A stretch of 64,000 nucleotides of DNA from an uncultured Bacteroidales bacterium (lineage in GTDB: Bacteria; Bacteroidota; Bacteroidia; Bacteroidales; Paludibacteraceae). A program made the translations under genes and the position numbers. Shown piece by piece: positions 26,909 through 34,393 of the stretch. The notes beneath the pieces are model-generated. The model had not been told where the DNA came from. It saw nothing but the letters and a program-made list of their open reading frames with translations, and ran no database searches. Numbering within the stretch: position 1 is the stretch's first letter; every line of letters begins with the position of its first letter. The stretch lies in assembly GCA_900542355.1 (NCBI GenBank), contig UQNE01000002.1:62001-126000 (forward strand), in the 5' to 3' direction.

Positions 26909-27871
26909 TTATCGTTTTTCGGCCACTCTGAGTTTGGCACTGCGGCTTCGCGGGTTACGCTCGACCTCTTCGGGAGAGGCAGTCAGTCCTTTTTCGATCA
27001 GGCGGAAGGGCGTGAGTATATTGCCGTAGAAATCTTTTTCGATTTCCCCTTCGAGGTTGCCAGAGCGTAGGAAGTTCTTGACGAGTCTATCTTCGAGCGA
27101 GTGGTAGGTAAGGACTGCGATGCGTCCGCCGGGGCGGAGCATATCTCGTGCGGCGACCAACATCTCGCGCAGGGCTGCGAGTTCGTCGTTGACCTCCATG
27201 CGTAGGGCTTGGAATAGTCGTGCCAAGTCTTTCTTGGCCATAGTAGGTATGTCGATTTCGCCGTTGGTGATGGTGCAAGCAGGCGTATGCAAGGCACAGG
27301 CGACGAGTTGCTCTGTGCGCAAGATAGGTTGCTGTGCACGGCAACGCACGATACTCTTGGCAAGGTTTTTGGCGTTGCGCATTTCGCCGTATAGATATAG
27401 TACGCGCGCGAGTTCGTCTTCGGAGTAGGTATTGACGATGTCTGCCGCATTGCGTTTGGCGGCTTGGTTCATGCGCATATCGAGCGGTCCGGGAAATCGG
27501 AAACTAAAGCCTCGTTGCGCCTCGTCGAAGTGGTGAAAACTAACTCCCAGGTCGGCCAATAGTCCGTCTATCTGTGGTACTCCGTAGTAGTCCATAAAGT
27601 TGCGCAGGTAGCGGAAGTTGCTATGTACGAAGTGCCATTGCGGGTTATCGATGAGCGATTGCGGTGTGCCGTGCTTTTGCTGCGCATTGTGGTAGGCGTC
27701 GAGGTCCTGGTCGAAGGAGAATAGTTGTCCGCCGTCGGTAAGGTGGGACATTATTGCTTTGGAGTGTCCGCCTCCGCCGAAGGTAACATCGACATAAGTG
27801 CCGTCGGGCTGAATGTTCAGTCCGTCGATGGTGGGTTGTAGCAGTGCGGGTATGTGATAGATAGTGTCCAT
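26909..27871 (-). CDS. rsmH: 16S rRNA (cytosine1402-N4)-methyltransferase
   Basis: RsmH (MraW) methylates N4 of C1402 in the ribosomal P site using S-adenosylmethionine. From ATG 27871 the product has 320 residues starting MDTIYHIPALLQPTIDGL. The SAM-binding motif YVDVTFGGGGHSKAI is near 24-38, DGLLADLGVSFHHFD and GFSFRFPGPLDMRMN follow, and AVLTYHSLEDRLVKNF and NPRSRSAKLRVAEK lie at the C terminus. Its ATG shares one base with the mraZ stop (TAATG), so the two are translationally coupled. A longer in-frame start inside mraZ lacks conservation. Confidence 0.96.
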   Translation of the reverse strand: MDTIYHIPALLQPTIDGLNIQPDGTYVDVTFGGGGHSKAIMSHLTDGGQLFSFDQDLDAYHNAQQKHGTPQSLIDNPQWHFVHSNFRYLRNFMDYYGVPQIDGLLADLGVSFHHFDEAQRGFSFRFPGPLDMRMNQAAKRNAADIVNTYSEDELARVLYLYGEMRNAKNLAKSIVRCRAQQPILRTEQLVACALHTPACTITNGEIDIPTMAKKDLARLFQALRMEVNDELAALREMLVAARDMLRPGGRIAVLTYHSLEDRLVKNFLRSGNLEGEIEKDFYGNILTPFRLIEKGLTASPEEVERNPRSRSAKLRVAEKR

Positions 27872-28326
27872 TATTCCGTTTTGGCTTTCATCTTTTGTCT
27901 GATGCGGCTTGCCAAGTCTTTTTGGTCGATTCGTTTGTCGGCGAATGTAGCGGGGTTCCACAAGGCAAAGCGGTCGAGCATACCTACGAACAGCACATCT
28001 TGTTGGGCGTTGATAGTTTCTAAGTTCTTCTTTTGTAGGAGGATACGACCTTGTGTATCGAGGTCGAGGAACTCGGCGTCGGACATAAACTGCATGAGTA
28101 GCATTTGGTCTTCCGGATCCCATTCATCAAGGGCTTGGCGCAGTTGCCCTACCTTGTCGTTCCATACCTGCTCGGGGTAGAAAATAAGGCATTCGTTGTC
28201 GGTATCACGGCGCATAACGAGGTGTTTGCTTTCCGCCTCGTTGAGTATTTTGCGATAGGCTGCGGGGACGAATATGCGCCCTTTCTCGTCCGCCCGAGCC
28301 TCGATATTGCCAATGAATGTACTCAT
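27871..28326 (-). CDS. mraZ: Transcriptional regulator MraZ
   Basis: MraZ is the first gene of the dcw cluster and, in E. coli and mycoplasmas, binds tandem TGGG-containing repeats in its own promoter. The 151-residue protein has two AbrB-like (SpoVT) halves: IEARADEKGRIFVPAAYRK (about 8-26) and EFLDLDTQGRILLQKK (about 84-99), each with the DxxGR motif. Directly upstream, 28383-28397 contains two TGGGG units at 10-bp spacing on the coding strand, consistent with autoregulation. Confidence 0.96.
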   Translation of the reverse strand: MSTFIGNIEARADEKGRIFVPAAYRKILNEAESKHLVMRRDTDNECLIFYPEQVWNDKVGQLRQALDEWDPEDQMLLMQFMSDAEFLDLDTQGRILLQKKNLETINAQQDVLFVGMLDRFALWNPATFADKRIDQKDLASRIRQKMKAKTE

Positions 28327-28356
28327 TTTGTATCCTTGTCAGTTTTAATTTCGCTG

Positions 28357-28364
28357 CAAAGGTA
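28357..28364 (-). promoter_or_regulatory. -7 element of the mraZ/dcw promoter
   Basis: Read on the minus strand this is TACCTTTG, a match to TAnnTTTG. It lies about 30 bp before the mraZ ATG. The bases 20 bp upstream, where TTG is expected, read TGG and belong to the TGGGG repeat. Confidence 0.75.
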
Positions 28365-28382
28365 CAAAATTTATTTGATATA

Positions 28383-28397
28383 CCCCACTTTTCCCCA
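28383..28397 (-). promoter_or_regulatory. Candidate MraZ operator (two TGGGG boxes)
   Basis: The minus strand reads TGGGGAAAAGTGGGG: two TGGGN units separated by 5 bp, the arrangement known for MraZ binding in E. coli. It covers the -33 region of the dcw promoter, so binding would block RNA polymerase. Confidence 0.65.
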
Positions 28398-28494
28398 CAA
28401 AAAAAATATCCATAGGATTTTCAACAGGTTATCAACAAAATGCGATAGATATAGTTTTCTGATAATCAAATAGTTGTATAGGTTGTAAACAAAA

Positions 28495-28509
28495 TGGTGG
28501 AAAGTGGGG
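28495..28509 (+). promoter_or_regulatory. Second, inverted MraZ-like box pair
   Basis: The plus strand reads TGGTGGAAAGTGGGG, matching 13 of 15 bases of the proximal operator but in inverse orientation about 100 bp further upstream. An auxiliary operator is possible; only the second unit is a perfect TGGGG. Confidence 0.4.
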
Positions 28510-28545
28510 CAAAATAACGGTGATGATACTTCATCGCGCAATACG

Positions 28546-28678
28546 ATGCATAATTACGAATGCATGATTCAATGCATAATGCATAATTAAGAATGCATAA
28601 TGTATGCTATTTTCTCCGTTTTGGGGTCTTTGATCCTTCGGAGGTGGTTCGAACAATGCATAGTGATGAATGCATAAT
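28546..28678. repeat. ATGCATAAT repeat cluster
   Basis: ATGCATAAT or a one-base variant occurs at 28546, 28560, 28572, 28579, 28593, 28656 and 28670. The core ATGCAT is palindromic. Another cluster is at 33552-33581 and scattered variants at 43069-43090. All are intergenic, except that the 33552 copy includes the stop codon of the DUF4924 gene. Confidence 0.7.
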
Positions 28679-28781
28679 GCGTAGTGGAATGCTCGATATT
28701 TGCTCGATATAGGTTCGGCGTAGTATGCTACTGATAATGATTAGATAATGACTTGTATATGACTCTTGTATGACTCGGGGG

Positions 28782-28889
28782 TTAGATGGTATAGGGAGAC
28801 TATATACCCTAGATGCTATAGGAAATCTAGGGAATATAGGGGAACTAGGGGATCTATATGATGCTCTAGATACCAGGGGAAATAGGTAT
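28782..28889. repeat. 9-bp NTAG array 1 (upstream of tRNA-Gln)
   Basis: About twelve consecutive 9-bp units start at 28782, most of them with TTAG, ATAG or CTAG at the first four positions: for example ATAGGGAGA (28791), CTAGGGAAT (28827), ATAGGGGAA (28836), CTAGGGGAT (28845). Units degrade after 28863. Two similar arrays occur at 29963-30066 and 56529-56691. The phase is exact over at least nine units although the bases between vary. No gene reads through it. Confidence 0.75.
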
Positions 28890-28958
28890 TCTTGTATATC
28901 TTGTGTTCTGTTGATTGGTGGTAAAAAATACAAAAAATAGAGAAAAATGTCGGTGATA

Positions 28959-28990
28959 TTTGCACAGTTCAAAAAAAAGCAGTACTTTTG
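28959..28990 (+). promoter_or_regulatory. Promoter of tRNA-Gln
   Basis: TTTG at 28959-28962 and TACTTTTG at 28983-28990 are 20 bp apart. The segment 28969-29001 matches the rpmH promoter at 56149-56181 in 32 of 33 positions. Confidence 0.82.
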
Positions 28991-29047
28991 CAGTCGCTTT
29001 TGCGGAATGGTATGCTTATCAGTAGTAGAAGCGCATTATTTTGACGG

Positions 29048-29119
29048 TGTCCAATGGTATAAAGGCTATTACGTCAGATTTTGGTTCTGAAAATCCTGGT
29101 TCGATTCCGGGTTGGACAA
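29048..29119 (+). tRNA. tRNA-Gln (anticodon TTG)
   Basis: The acceptor arm TGTCCAA (29048-29054) pairs with TTGGACA (29112-29118). The anticodon stem TCAGA/TCTGA encloses loop TTTTGGT with anticodon TTG, which reads CAA. The T arm is CCTGG-TTCGATT-CCGGG. The 3' CCA is not encoded (the discriminator A is followed by CTA). It has its own promoter and a terminator 7 bp downstream. Confidence 0.93.
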
Positions 29120-29125
29120 CTAAGG

Positions 29126-29148
29126 AAGAGCCGCAAGGCTCTTTTTTT
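29126..29148 (+). terminator. Intrinsic terminator of tRNA-Gln
   Basis: AAGAGCC (29126-29132), loop GCAA, GGCTCTT (29137-29143), then a T run to 29148. Confidence 0.85.
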
Positions 29149-29258
29149 ATGGCTAATCGAAAGACAGTCTGTATGATAGATTGAAGGTTTGTCTTTGTGG
29201 CAGATTGGAGGGTCGTTTTGTATGGAAAGTCGGGAGATAGGCAAGTGTGATGGGATAC

Positions 29259-29307
29259 GGGCAGCCTCACCGATACACAATAGTTTAATAGTGTAGATTT
29301 ACTGCCC
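29259..29307 (+). promoter_or_regulatory. Possible leader hairpin of rplY
   Basis: GGGCAG at 29259-29264 can pair with CTGCCC at 29302-29307, with an inner ACAC/GTGT pairing (29275-29278 with 29291-29294). It ends 26 bp before the rplY ATG. It could be a ribosomal protein autoregulatory element, but support is only this pairing. Confidence 0.3.
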
Positions 29308-29333
29308 CATATTGAGTAACACAAACAATAAGA

Positions 29334-29897
29334 ATGAAAACTTTTGAATTGACCGGTACTCCCCGTGCGGAGTTCGGAAAGAAGGCTGCAAAGGCTCTTC
29401 GCGCACAGAACCTCGTTCCCTGCAACATCTATGGTGTAGGCGAGAACATTACTTTCACCGTAAATGTGGCTGATGTTCGTCAGTTGATTTACACTCCCGA
29501 CACGATGGTAGTTCTTCTGACTATTGGTGATACCAAGAAGACTGCTGTAGTAAAAGAGATGCAGTTCCACCCGCTGAGCGGCGATGTAATGCACATTGAT
29601 TTCTTGGCAGTAGATGAGAACAAGCCTGTAACCGTTGAGATACCTATCCAACTGACAGGTCACGCAGCCGGTGTAAAAGCCGGTGGTAAACTTGCGCTGA
29701 ACATGCGTAAGATGAAAGTGAACGGTATCTATACTCAGTTCCCTGACCGCGTTACTATCGATGTTACCGAGTTGGGCTTGGGTAAGAAGTTGGCAGTGAG
29801 CGATGTACACATTGAGGGTCTGACCATGATGAACCCGAAAGATGCGTGCGTAGTAGAGGTAAAAGCAACTCGCCAGAGCGCTGCTGCAGCACAATAA
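29334..29897 (+). CDS. rplY: 50S ribosomal protein L25/CTC form
   Basis: L25 binds the E loop of 5S rRNA. The 187-residue product is the long, two-domain CTC form. The N-terminal 5S-binding part starts MKTFELTGTPRAEFGKKAAKALRAQNLVPCNIYG, and the C-terminal beta domain (about 95-187) includes VEIPIQLTGHAAGVKAGGKL and GLGKKLAVSDVHIEGL. It is followed by pth, as in many bacteria, but a 14-bp terminator stem and a 9-bp repeat array separate them here. Confidence 0.96.
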   Translation: MKTFELTGTPRAEFGKKAAKALRAQNLVPCNIYGVGENITFTVNVADVRQLIYTPDTMVVLLTIGDTKKTAVVKEMQFHPLSGDVMHIDFLAVDENKPVTVEIPIQLTGHAAGVKAGGKLALNMRKMKVNGIYTQFPDRVTIDVTELGLGKKLAVSDVHIEGLTMMNPKDACVVEVKATRQSAAAAQ

Positions 29898-29922
29898 TCC
29901 GCACCACGGAACTATCTGACAA

Positions 29923-29958
29923 AGAGTGGAGAAGCAGCGTGCTTTTCCGCTCTTTTTG
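29923..29958 (+). terminator. Intrinsic terminator of rplY
   Basis: AGAGTGGAGAAGCA (29923-29936) pairs with TGCTTTTCCGCTCT (29940-29953) through 14 pairs with two G-U, followed by TTTTT. It ends 5 bp before the second 9-bp array. Confidence 0.85.
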
Positions 29959-29962
29959 GTAG

Positions 29963-30066
29963 ATAGGGGGGGAGAAGGACTAGGGAAACTAGGAAATCTA
30001 GAGGATCTATGTAATCTAGAATACCTAGGAGATATAGAAGAGCTAGGGAATATAGATAACATAGTG
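29963..30066. repeat. 9-bp NTAG array 2 (between rplY and pth)
   Basis: From 29980 nine exact 9-bp units follow: CTAGGGAAA, CTAGGAAAT, CTAGAGGAT, CTATGTAAT, CTAGAATAC, CTAGGAGAT, ATAGAAGAG, CTAGGGAAT and ATAGATAAC, then ATAG. Two looser units precede them from 29963. Consensus CTAGGGAAT. The array ends 28 bp before the pth ATG. It can be read as an open frame with a repetitive Leu/Gly/Glu/Asn peptide, but this follows from the 9-bp period and is probably not a gene. Confidence 0.85.
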
Positions 30067-30094
30067 TCTGACATTTCTAAAAGAATCTTTTGTT

Positions 30095-30658
30095 ATGAAA
30101 TATCTGATAGTAGGTTTGGGCAATATCGGCAGTGAGTATGAGGGTACTCGGCACAATATCGGCTTTCGTATGATTGACGCCTTTGCGGCATCGGTGAATG
30201 CTATGTGGGAAGATAAACGCTATGGAATGGTAGCGAAATGCAGAGTGAAGAATGCAGAGTTGGTGCTGCTCAAGCCCTCCACTTTTATGAACTTGAGCGG
30301 CAATGCTGTGCGCTATTGGTTGACGCAAGAGAAAATCCCCGTGGAGAATATGCTTGTTTTGGTGGACGACTTGAACTTGCCGTTCGGCACGATTCGTATC
30401 CGTAAACAGGGTTCTAACGGCGGGCATAACGGATTGGGCAATATCCAGTCGGTGCTCGGCACGGAGAACTATGCGCGTGTGCGTTTCGGTATAGGCAATA
30501 ACTTCTCCCGCGGTGCGCAGTGCAACTTTGTGTTGGGCAAGTGGACAGACGAGGAAGAGCAGCAGATGCCCGACCGTATGAAGGTGGTGTGCGACCTGAT
30601 ACCCTGTTTTTGCCTGCAAGGTATCGACCGCACGATGAACCTATACAACAATAAATAG
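30095..30658 (+). CDS. pth: Peptidyl-tRNA hydrolase
   Basis: Pth cleaves peptides from prematurely released peptidyl-tRNA. The 187-residue protein starts MKYLIVGLGNIGSEYEGTRHNIGFRMID with the catalytic histidine in TRHNIGF (H20). LLKPSTFMNLSGNAV, the VLVDDLNLPFGTIRIRKQGSNGGHNGL motif and RVRFGIG follow. Its spacer holds the 9-bp array and no good TAnnTTTG box; the nearest match (ATCTTTTG, one mismatch) ends only about 3 bp before the ATG. Expression from upstream read-through or from a promoter in the array is possible. Confidence 0.96.
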   Translation: MKYLIVGLGNIGSEYEGTRHNIGFRMIDAFAASVNAMWEDKRYGMVAKCRVKNAELVLLKPSTFMNLSGNAVRYWLTQEKIPVENMLVLVDDLNLPFGTIRIRKQGSNGGHNGLGNIQSVLGTENYARVRFGIGNNFSRGAQCNFVLGKWTDEEEQQMPDRMKVVCDLIPCFCLQGIDRTMNLYNNK

Positions 30659-30731
30659 GCTAAAAAGCGGCTCTGAGAGAATGGTCTTTGCGGGATAAAA
30701 ATAATCATCAGCAACATAATAGCGAACGGAA

Positions 30732-32687
30732 ATGCGTTGGAAGGAAGGCATAGGGCGTGCGTGGCGTCATCCGTGGGTGGTGGCAGCCACGAATTTTCTG
30801 CTTGTGATGGCTATTTATTCGCTGTCGCGGTGGTTCTTCTACCGTATCAATACGGATATGTTTCCGAATGTGTCGCCGGCACATCTGCGTGAGATGTTGG
30901 CAGGCGGGGTGCGTTTTGACCTTACTGCCTTGCTCTATCTCAACTCGGTCTATATCCTCTTGATGCTATTGCCGCTGCCGACTAAGGTGCGCAATAACGC
31001 ACATTATCAGCGTGTTGCGAAGTGGTTCTATTGGTTGCCCAACGCCATAGGTATCGTCGTGAACTGCGTGGATATGGTGTATGTCCGCTTCACCGACCGC
31101 CGCACTACCTGCACTTTCTTCTCTGAGTTTCAGAACGACGGTAACCTAGCATCGATTTTCTTTCAAGCCGTGGCGCAGTATTGGTATGTGAGCCTGTTTG
31201 GCGTGGCGATGCTAGTGCTGTTGGTGGTATGCTCTCACCGTAGGTGGCATATAGAGGAGCAGCGTAAGTGGTTGTATTACAGCGGGGAAACGGCTATCTT
31301 GCTGGTATCGGTTTATTTCTCGGTAATAGGTATTCGTGGCGGTTTCGGCAGTTACACGCGTCCAATCACTATCTCGAATGCGTTGCAATACACCAACACT
31401 CCGCAGGAGACATCTATCCTGCTCAATACGCCGTTCTCGCTGATGAAATCGATTGAGAACGAGACTTATGTGAACCCGCATTACTATACTGATGAGCAGT
31501 TGGATAGCCTGATGACGCCTATCCATACGCTCGCCGTGGCGACAGAGCCCCAAAGGCAGCCGCTCAATGTGGTGGTGCTGATCTTGGAGTCGTTTTCGAA
31601 AGAGTATATCGGTTTCTATAATCACGACCTCGACGGCGGAACTTATACAGGCTATACTCCGTTCCTCGATTCGCTCTTGGCGCACAGCGTAACATACAGA
31701 TACTCTTATGCTTCCGGGCGCAAGTCGATAGACGCCATGCCCTCGGTGCTGTCGTCGATACCTATGCTTATCGAACCGTATATCGTTACGCCATATTCGA
31801 CCAATGCCGTCTCTTCGCTGGCAGACTGCTTGAGGCGGAAAGGCTATACCACGGCGTTCTTCCACGGTGCGCCCAACGGCAGTATGGGATTTCAGGCTTA
31901 CGCTCGTTCGGCAGGTTTCGGGGCATACTATGGCATGGACGAGTACGACGGACCGGAGGCATTTGACGGCACTTGGGCTATCTGGGACGAAGAGTTCTTG
32001 CAGTACTATGCCCGAACGATGAGCCGAATGAAAGAACCGTTTATGACAGCGGTCTTTACGGCTTCGAGCCATCATCCGTTCCGTGTGCCTGCTCGCTACG
32101 AAGGCGCGTTCCCCAAAGGCACGCAACCGATACACCAATGTATAGGCTATTCTGATCATGCGCTGAGTGAGTTCTTTGCTTTTGCCCGCACGCAGCTGTG
32201 GTTTGAGCATACCCTCTTTGTCCTTACTGCCGACCATACCAACCAACTGACGCACACCGAGTACACCAATGCAAAGGGGCTGTACGAGGTGCCGATTGCC
32301 TTCTATGGCGCAGGCTTGCAGGGAGAATTGCGCACGCAAACACCGGTCAGTCAGACCGACATCATGCCTTCGGTGCTGGGCTGCTTGGGGTATGACGCTC
32401 CGTATTTCGCTTTTGGCGAGGACGCACTCACCGGCACGAAACCGCACCCATACGCCGTATGCTACAACAACCCTGTCTATCAGATACTATCCGACAGCCT
32501 GCTCTTGCAGTTCGATGGGCAGCAACTGACGGCGGTGTATAACTTCCAAGACGACCGCCGCTTGCAGCATAATCAGATTGAGCAGATGGCTGACGACCCC
32601 GAGGTGCAGGCGATGCTTGCATACCTAAAAGCATATATCCAACAATATATCTCCCGAATGGTGGAGAATAGACTAACTATCAGATAA
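30732..32687 (+). CDS. LTA synthase family sulfatase, membrane-anchored
   Basis: The 651-residue protein has about five N-terminal membrane helices (to about residue 190) and then an extracytoplasmic alkaline-phosphatase-superfamily domain. That domain starts with NVVVLILESFSKEYIGFYN (metal site, about 280-298), then SYASGRKSIDAMPSVLSSIP with the probable nucleophile region, and the late metal motif TADHTNQ (about 498-504). In Bacteroidota, members of this family probably transfer phosphoglycerol or phosphoethanolamine onto envelope glycans or lipids. The precise substrate cannot be told. It lies 73 bp after pth, and the S4 gene begins 1 bp after its stop. Confidence 0.87.
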   Translation: MRWKEGIGRAWRHPWVVAATNFLLVMAIYSLSRWFFYRINTDMFPNVSPAHLREMLAGGVRFDLTALLYLNSVYILLMLLPLPTKVRNNAHYQRVAKWFYWLPNAIGIVVNCVDMVYVRFTDRRTTCTFFSEFQNDGNLASIFFQAVAQYWYVSLFGVAMLVLLVVCSHRRWHIEEQRKWLYYSGETAILLVSVYFSVIGIRGGFGSYTRPITISNALQYTNTPQETSILLNTPFSLMKSIENETYVNPHYYTDEQLDSLMTPIHTLAVATEPQRQPLNVVVLILESFSKEYIGFYNHDLDGGTYTGYTPFLDSLLAHSVTYRYSYASGRKSIDAMPSVLSSIPMLIEPYIVTPYSTNAVSSLADCLRRKGYTTAFFHGAPNGSMGFQAYARSAGFGAYYGMDEYDGPEAFDGTWAIWDEEFLQYYARTMSRMKEPFMTAVFTASSHHPFRVPARYEGAFPKGTQPIHQCIGYSDHALSEFFAFARTQLWFEHTLFVLTADHTNQLTHTEYTNAKGLYEVPIAFYGAGLQGELRTQTPVSQTDIMPSVLGCLGYDAPYFAFGEDALTGTKPHPYAVCYNNPVYQILSDSLLLQFDGQQLTAVYNFQDDRRLQHNQIEQMADDPEVQAMLAYLKAYIQQYISRMVENRLTIR

Positions 32688-32688
32688 T

Positions 32689-33102
32689 ATGGAGATTAGA
32701 GTAGATAAATACCTGTTTGCCATGCGTCTCTACAAGACGCGTACTATCGCGGCTGATGCCTGCAAGAAAGGGCGTGTAACGATGGGCGGCGCGCAACTGA
32801 AGCCCGCCCGCACTTTCCATATAGGTGATGTTTTTTCGGTGCGCAAGGGGCCGATAACCTACACCTATCGTATCAAGCAACTATCGGAAAACCGTCTTGG
32901 CGCGAAACTTGTGCCTGATTATCTGCAGGATATCACTGCTCCCGACCAATTGGAGTTGCTCGAACTGGCACGCCTCGCCGGGCAAACCGGGCGCGACCGT
33001 GGCACGGGAAGACCTACCAAAAAAGACCGCCGAGAGATAGAAACATTCCTCAGCGATGACTATTTAGACACAATAGATTTTGACGATGAAGATGAAGAAT
33101 AA
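32689..33102 (+). CDS. S4-domain RNA-binding protein (Hsp15-like)
   Basis: The 137-residue protein begins with an S4 RNA-binding domain: IRVDKYLFAMRLYKTRTIAADACKKGRVTMGG (about 3-34). A positively charged patch (GRDRGTGRPTKKDRREIE) and an acidic C-terminal tail (DDYLDTIDFDDEDEE) follow. This matches Hsp15, which rescues 50S subunits carrying a stalled nascent chain. The ATG follows the sulfatase stop directly, and the tail overlaps the start of the DUF4924 gene by 17 bp. Confidence 0.9.
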   Translation: MEIRVDKYLFAMRLYKTRTIAADACKKGRVTMGGAQLKPARTFHIGDVFSVRKGPITYTYRIKQLSENRLGAKLVPDYLQDITAPDQLELLELARLAGQTGRDRGTGRPTKKDRREIETFLSDDYLDTIDFDDEDEE

Positions 33103-33559
33103 AAAGGAAAACATTGCCGAATATATCCTCTACTTATGGCAGATAGAGGACTACCTGCGGGCTTTCCCTGCACAGGCGGACGCTACGACCGAGTTGCACG
33201 ACATCTGCGAGATGATGCACCGCGAGGGTGTGGCAGAGAGCGGACATATCCAATTGGCTAAGAACGCCCTTGCCGAGATGGAAGAACTGCACCTGCTCTT
33301 GGCAGACAAAGAGGCGTCGTATCGTGCGGCGGTGCTGCAACTCACACCTGCTTTGGCACTCTTTAAGGCAAAGACAGACCGCCCCGCGATGTCGGATGTA
33401 GAGGCATGCTTGACGCTACTGTATCAGATTATGTTGCTCCACTTGCAGCACCACCCGGTGTCCGGCGAGACCGAGGCGGTACAGCAACAAGCCACCTCGC
33501 TGCTCCGATACCTCAGTCGCACCTATCGCGACAACAAAGACCTTGAGGACAATGCATAA
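33086..33559 (+). CDS. DUF4924 family protein
   Basis: The protein has 157 residues from ATG 33086; ATG 33092 is equally possible and a TTG at 33080 less so. The N terminus NKKENIAEYILYLWQIEDYLRAF is the conserved opening of DUF4924, a cytoplasmic all-helical family almost restricted to Bacteroidota and of unknown role. The rest is helical with Leu-rich amphipathic segments and no catalytic motif. It overlaps the S4 gene, so the two are co-translated. The stop codon lies inside an ATGCATAAT repeat, so this repeat abuts the gene end. Confidence 0.82.
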   Translation: MKMKNKKENIAEYILYLWQIEDYLRAFPAQADATTELHDICEMMHREGVAESGHIQLAKNALAEMEELHLLLADKEASYRAAVLQLTPALALFKAKTDRPAMSDVEACLTLLYQIMLLHLQHHPVSGETEAVQQQATSLLRYLSRTYRDNKDLEDNA

Positions 33560-33581
33560 TGATGAATGCATAATGCATAAT
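33552..33581. repeat. ATGCATAAT repeats after DUF4924
   Basis: Copies start at 33552, 33566 and 33573. The stretch GATGAATGCATAATGC is shared with 28665-28680. The first copy supplies the stop codon of the preceding gene. Confidence 0.65.
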
Positions 33582-33616
33582 GGATTGGTCCATTAATCGT
33601 TAACAGAGAACGAAAG

Positions 33617-34252
33617 ATGACAACGAAAGAGCGTTTTTCACATATCCTGTCGTGGTTTGCGGAGAATATGCCGGTGGCGGAATCGGAACTGCACTACGAT
33701 AATGCGTTTCAACTGCTGGTGGCGGTGATGCTCTCGGCGCAGTGTACCGACAAGCGTGTTAATCAGGTTACGCCCGCTTTGTTTGCGGCTATGCCTACGC
33801 CCAAAGCGATGGCACAAGCCTCTGTAGATGAGGTGCTTAGGTATATCCGTTCGGTTAGTTACCCTAACGCCAAAGCCGCGCACTTGGTAGGTATGGCACA
33901 ACGGCTGCAAGAGGTGTATGGTGGGCAAGTACCCGATAACATCGACGACCTGCAGACGCTTCCCGGGGTGGGGCGCAAGACCGCCAATGTGGTCTGTGCT
34001 GTGATTTGGAACCAACCCACGATGGCGGTGGATACGCATATCTTTCGCGTTTCCGAGCGGTTGGGACTGACCACGAATAGCAAATCGCCCTTGCAGACCG
34101 AAAAACAACTAGTGCGCTATATCCCCGCCATGCTCATCCCCAAGGCACACCATTGGCTCCTGCTCCACGGCAGGTATGTCTGCCAAGCCCGCACTCCGCA
34201 TTGCGCCGACTGCGGACTCGCCCCCTACTGCCGATACCATAGCAGGATATAA
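33617..34252 (+). CDS. nth: Endonuclease III
   Basis: Nth is a bifunctional DNA glycosylase/AP lyase for oxidised pyrimidines. The 211-residue protein has the helix-hairpin-helix LQTLPGVGRKTANVV with catalytic lysine (GVGRKTA) and the catalytic aspartate in AVDTHIFRVSERLGL. The 4Fe-4S cluster ligands are CQARTPHCADCGLAPYC (C-x6-C-x2-C-x5-C). The protein is of normal family length. It starts 57 bp after DUF4924 across the ATGCATAAT repeats. Confidence 0.96.
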   Translation: MTTKERFSHILSWFAENMPVAESELHYDNAFQLLVAVMLSAQCTDKRVNQVTPALFAAMPTPKAMAQASVDEVLRYIRSVSYPNAKAAHLVGMAQRLQEVYGGQVPDNIDDLQTLPGVGRKTANVVCAVIWNQPTMAVDTHIFRVSERLGLTTNSKSPLQTEKQLVRYIPAMLIPKAHHWLLLHGRYVCQARTPHCADCGLAPYCRYHSRI

Positions 34253-34393
34253 GGGGGGGAATCATAAGGCTTGTGAGGTGGGGGCATGACCCGCGACAGA
34301 CTCGCGATAATGTGGCTGATACAATACCCTAATTAACATTCTTCGCATTGTATTCTCTCTATCATTAAGTTATTGTTAAATATACCTTTTCTG

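Noticed and set aside
27872..28123. Longer RsmH N terminus.
   Set aside because: It lies inside mraZ in another frame; the ATG overlapping the mraZ stop fits the family.
28418..28437. DnaA-box-like TTTTCAACA and TTATCAACA upstream of mraZ, suggesting an origin of replication.
   Set aside because: Only two or three imperfect boxes are seen, dnaA and other origin neighbours are absent, and the region is better explained by the dcw promoter and repeats.
29926..30135. Open frame through the 9-bp array encoding a Leu/Gly/Asn-rich periodic peptide.
   Set aside because: The periodic peptide is a consequence of the 9-bp period; the frame starts in the terminator, overlaps pth and has no ribosome-binding context.
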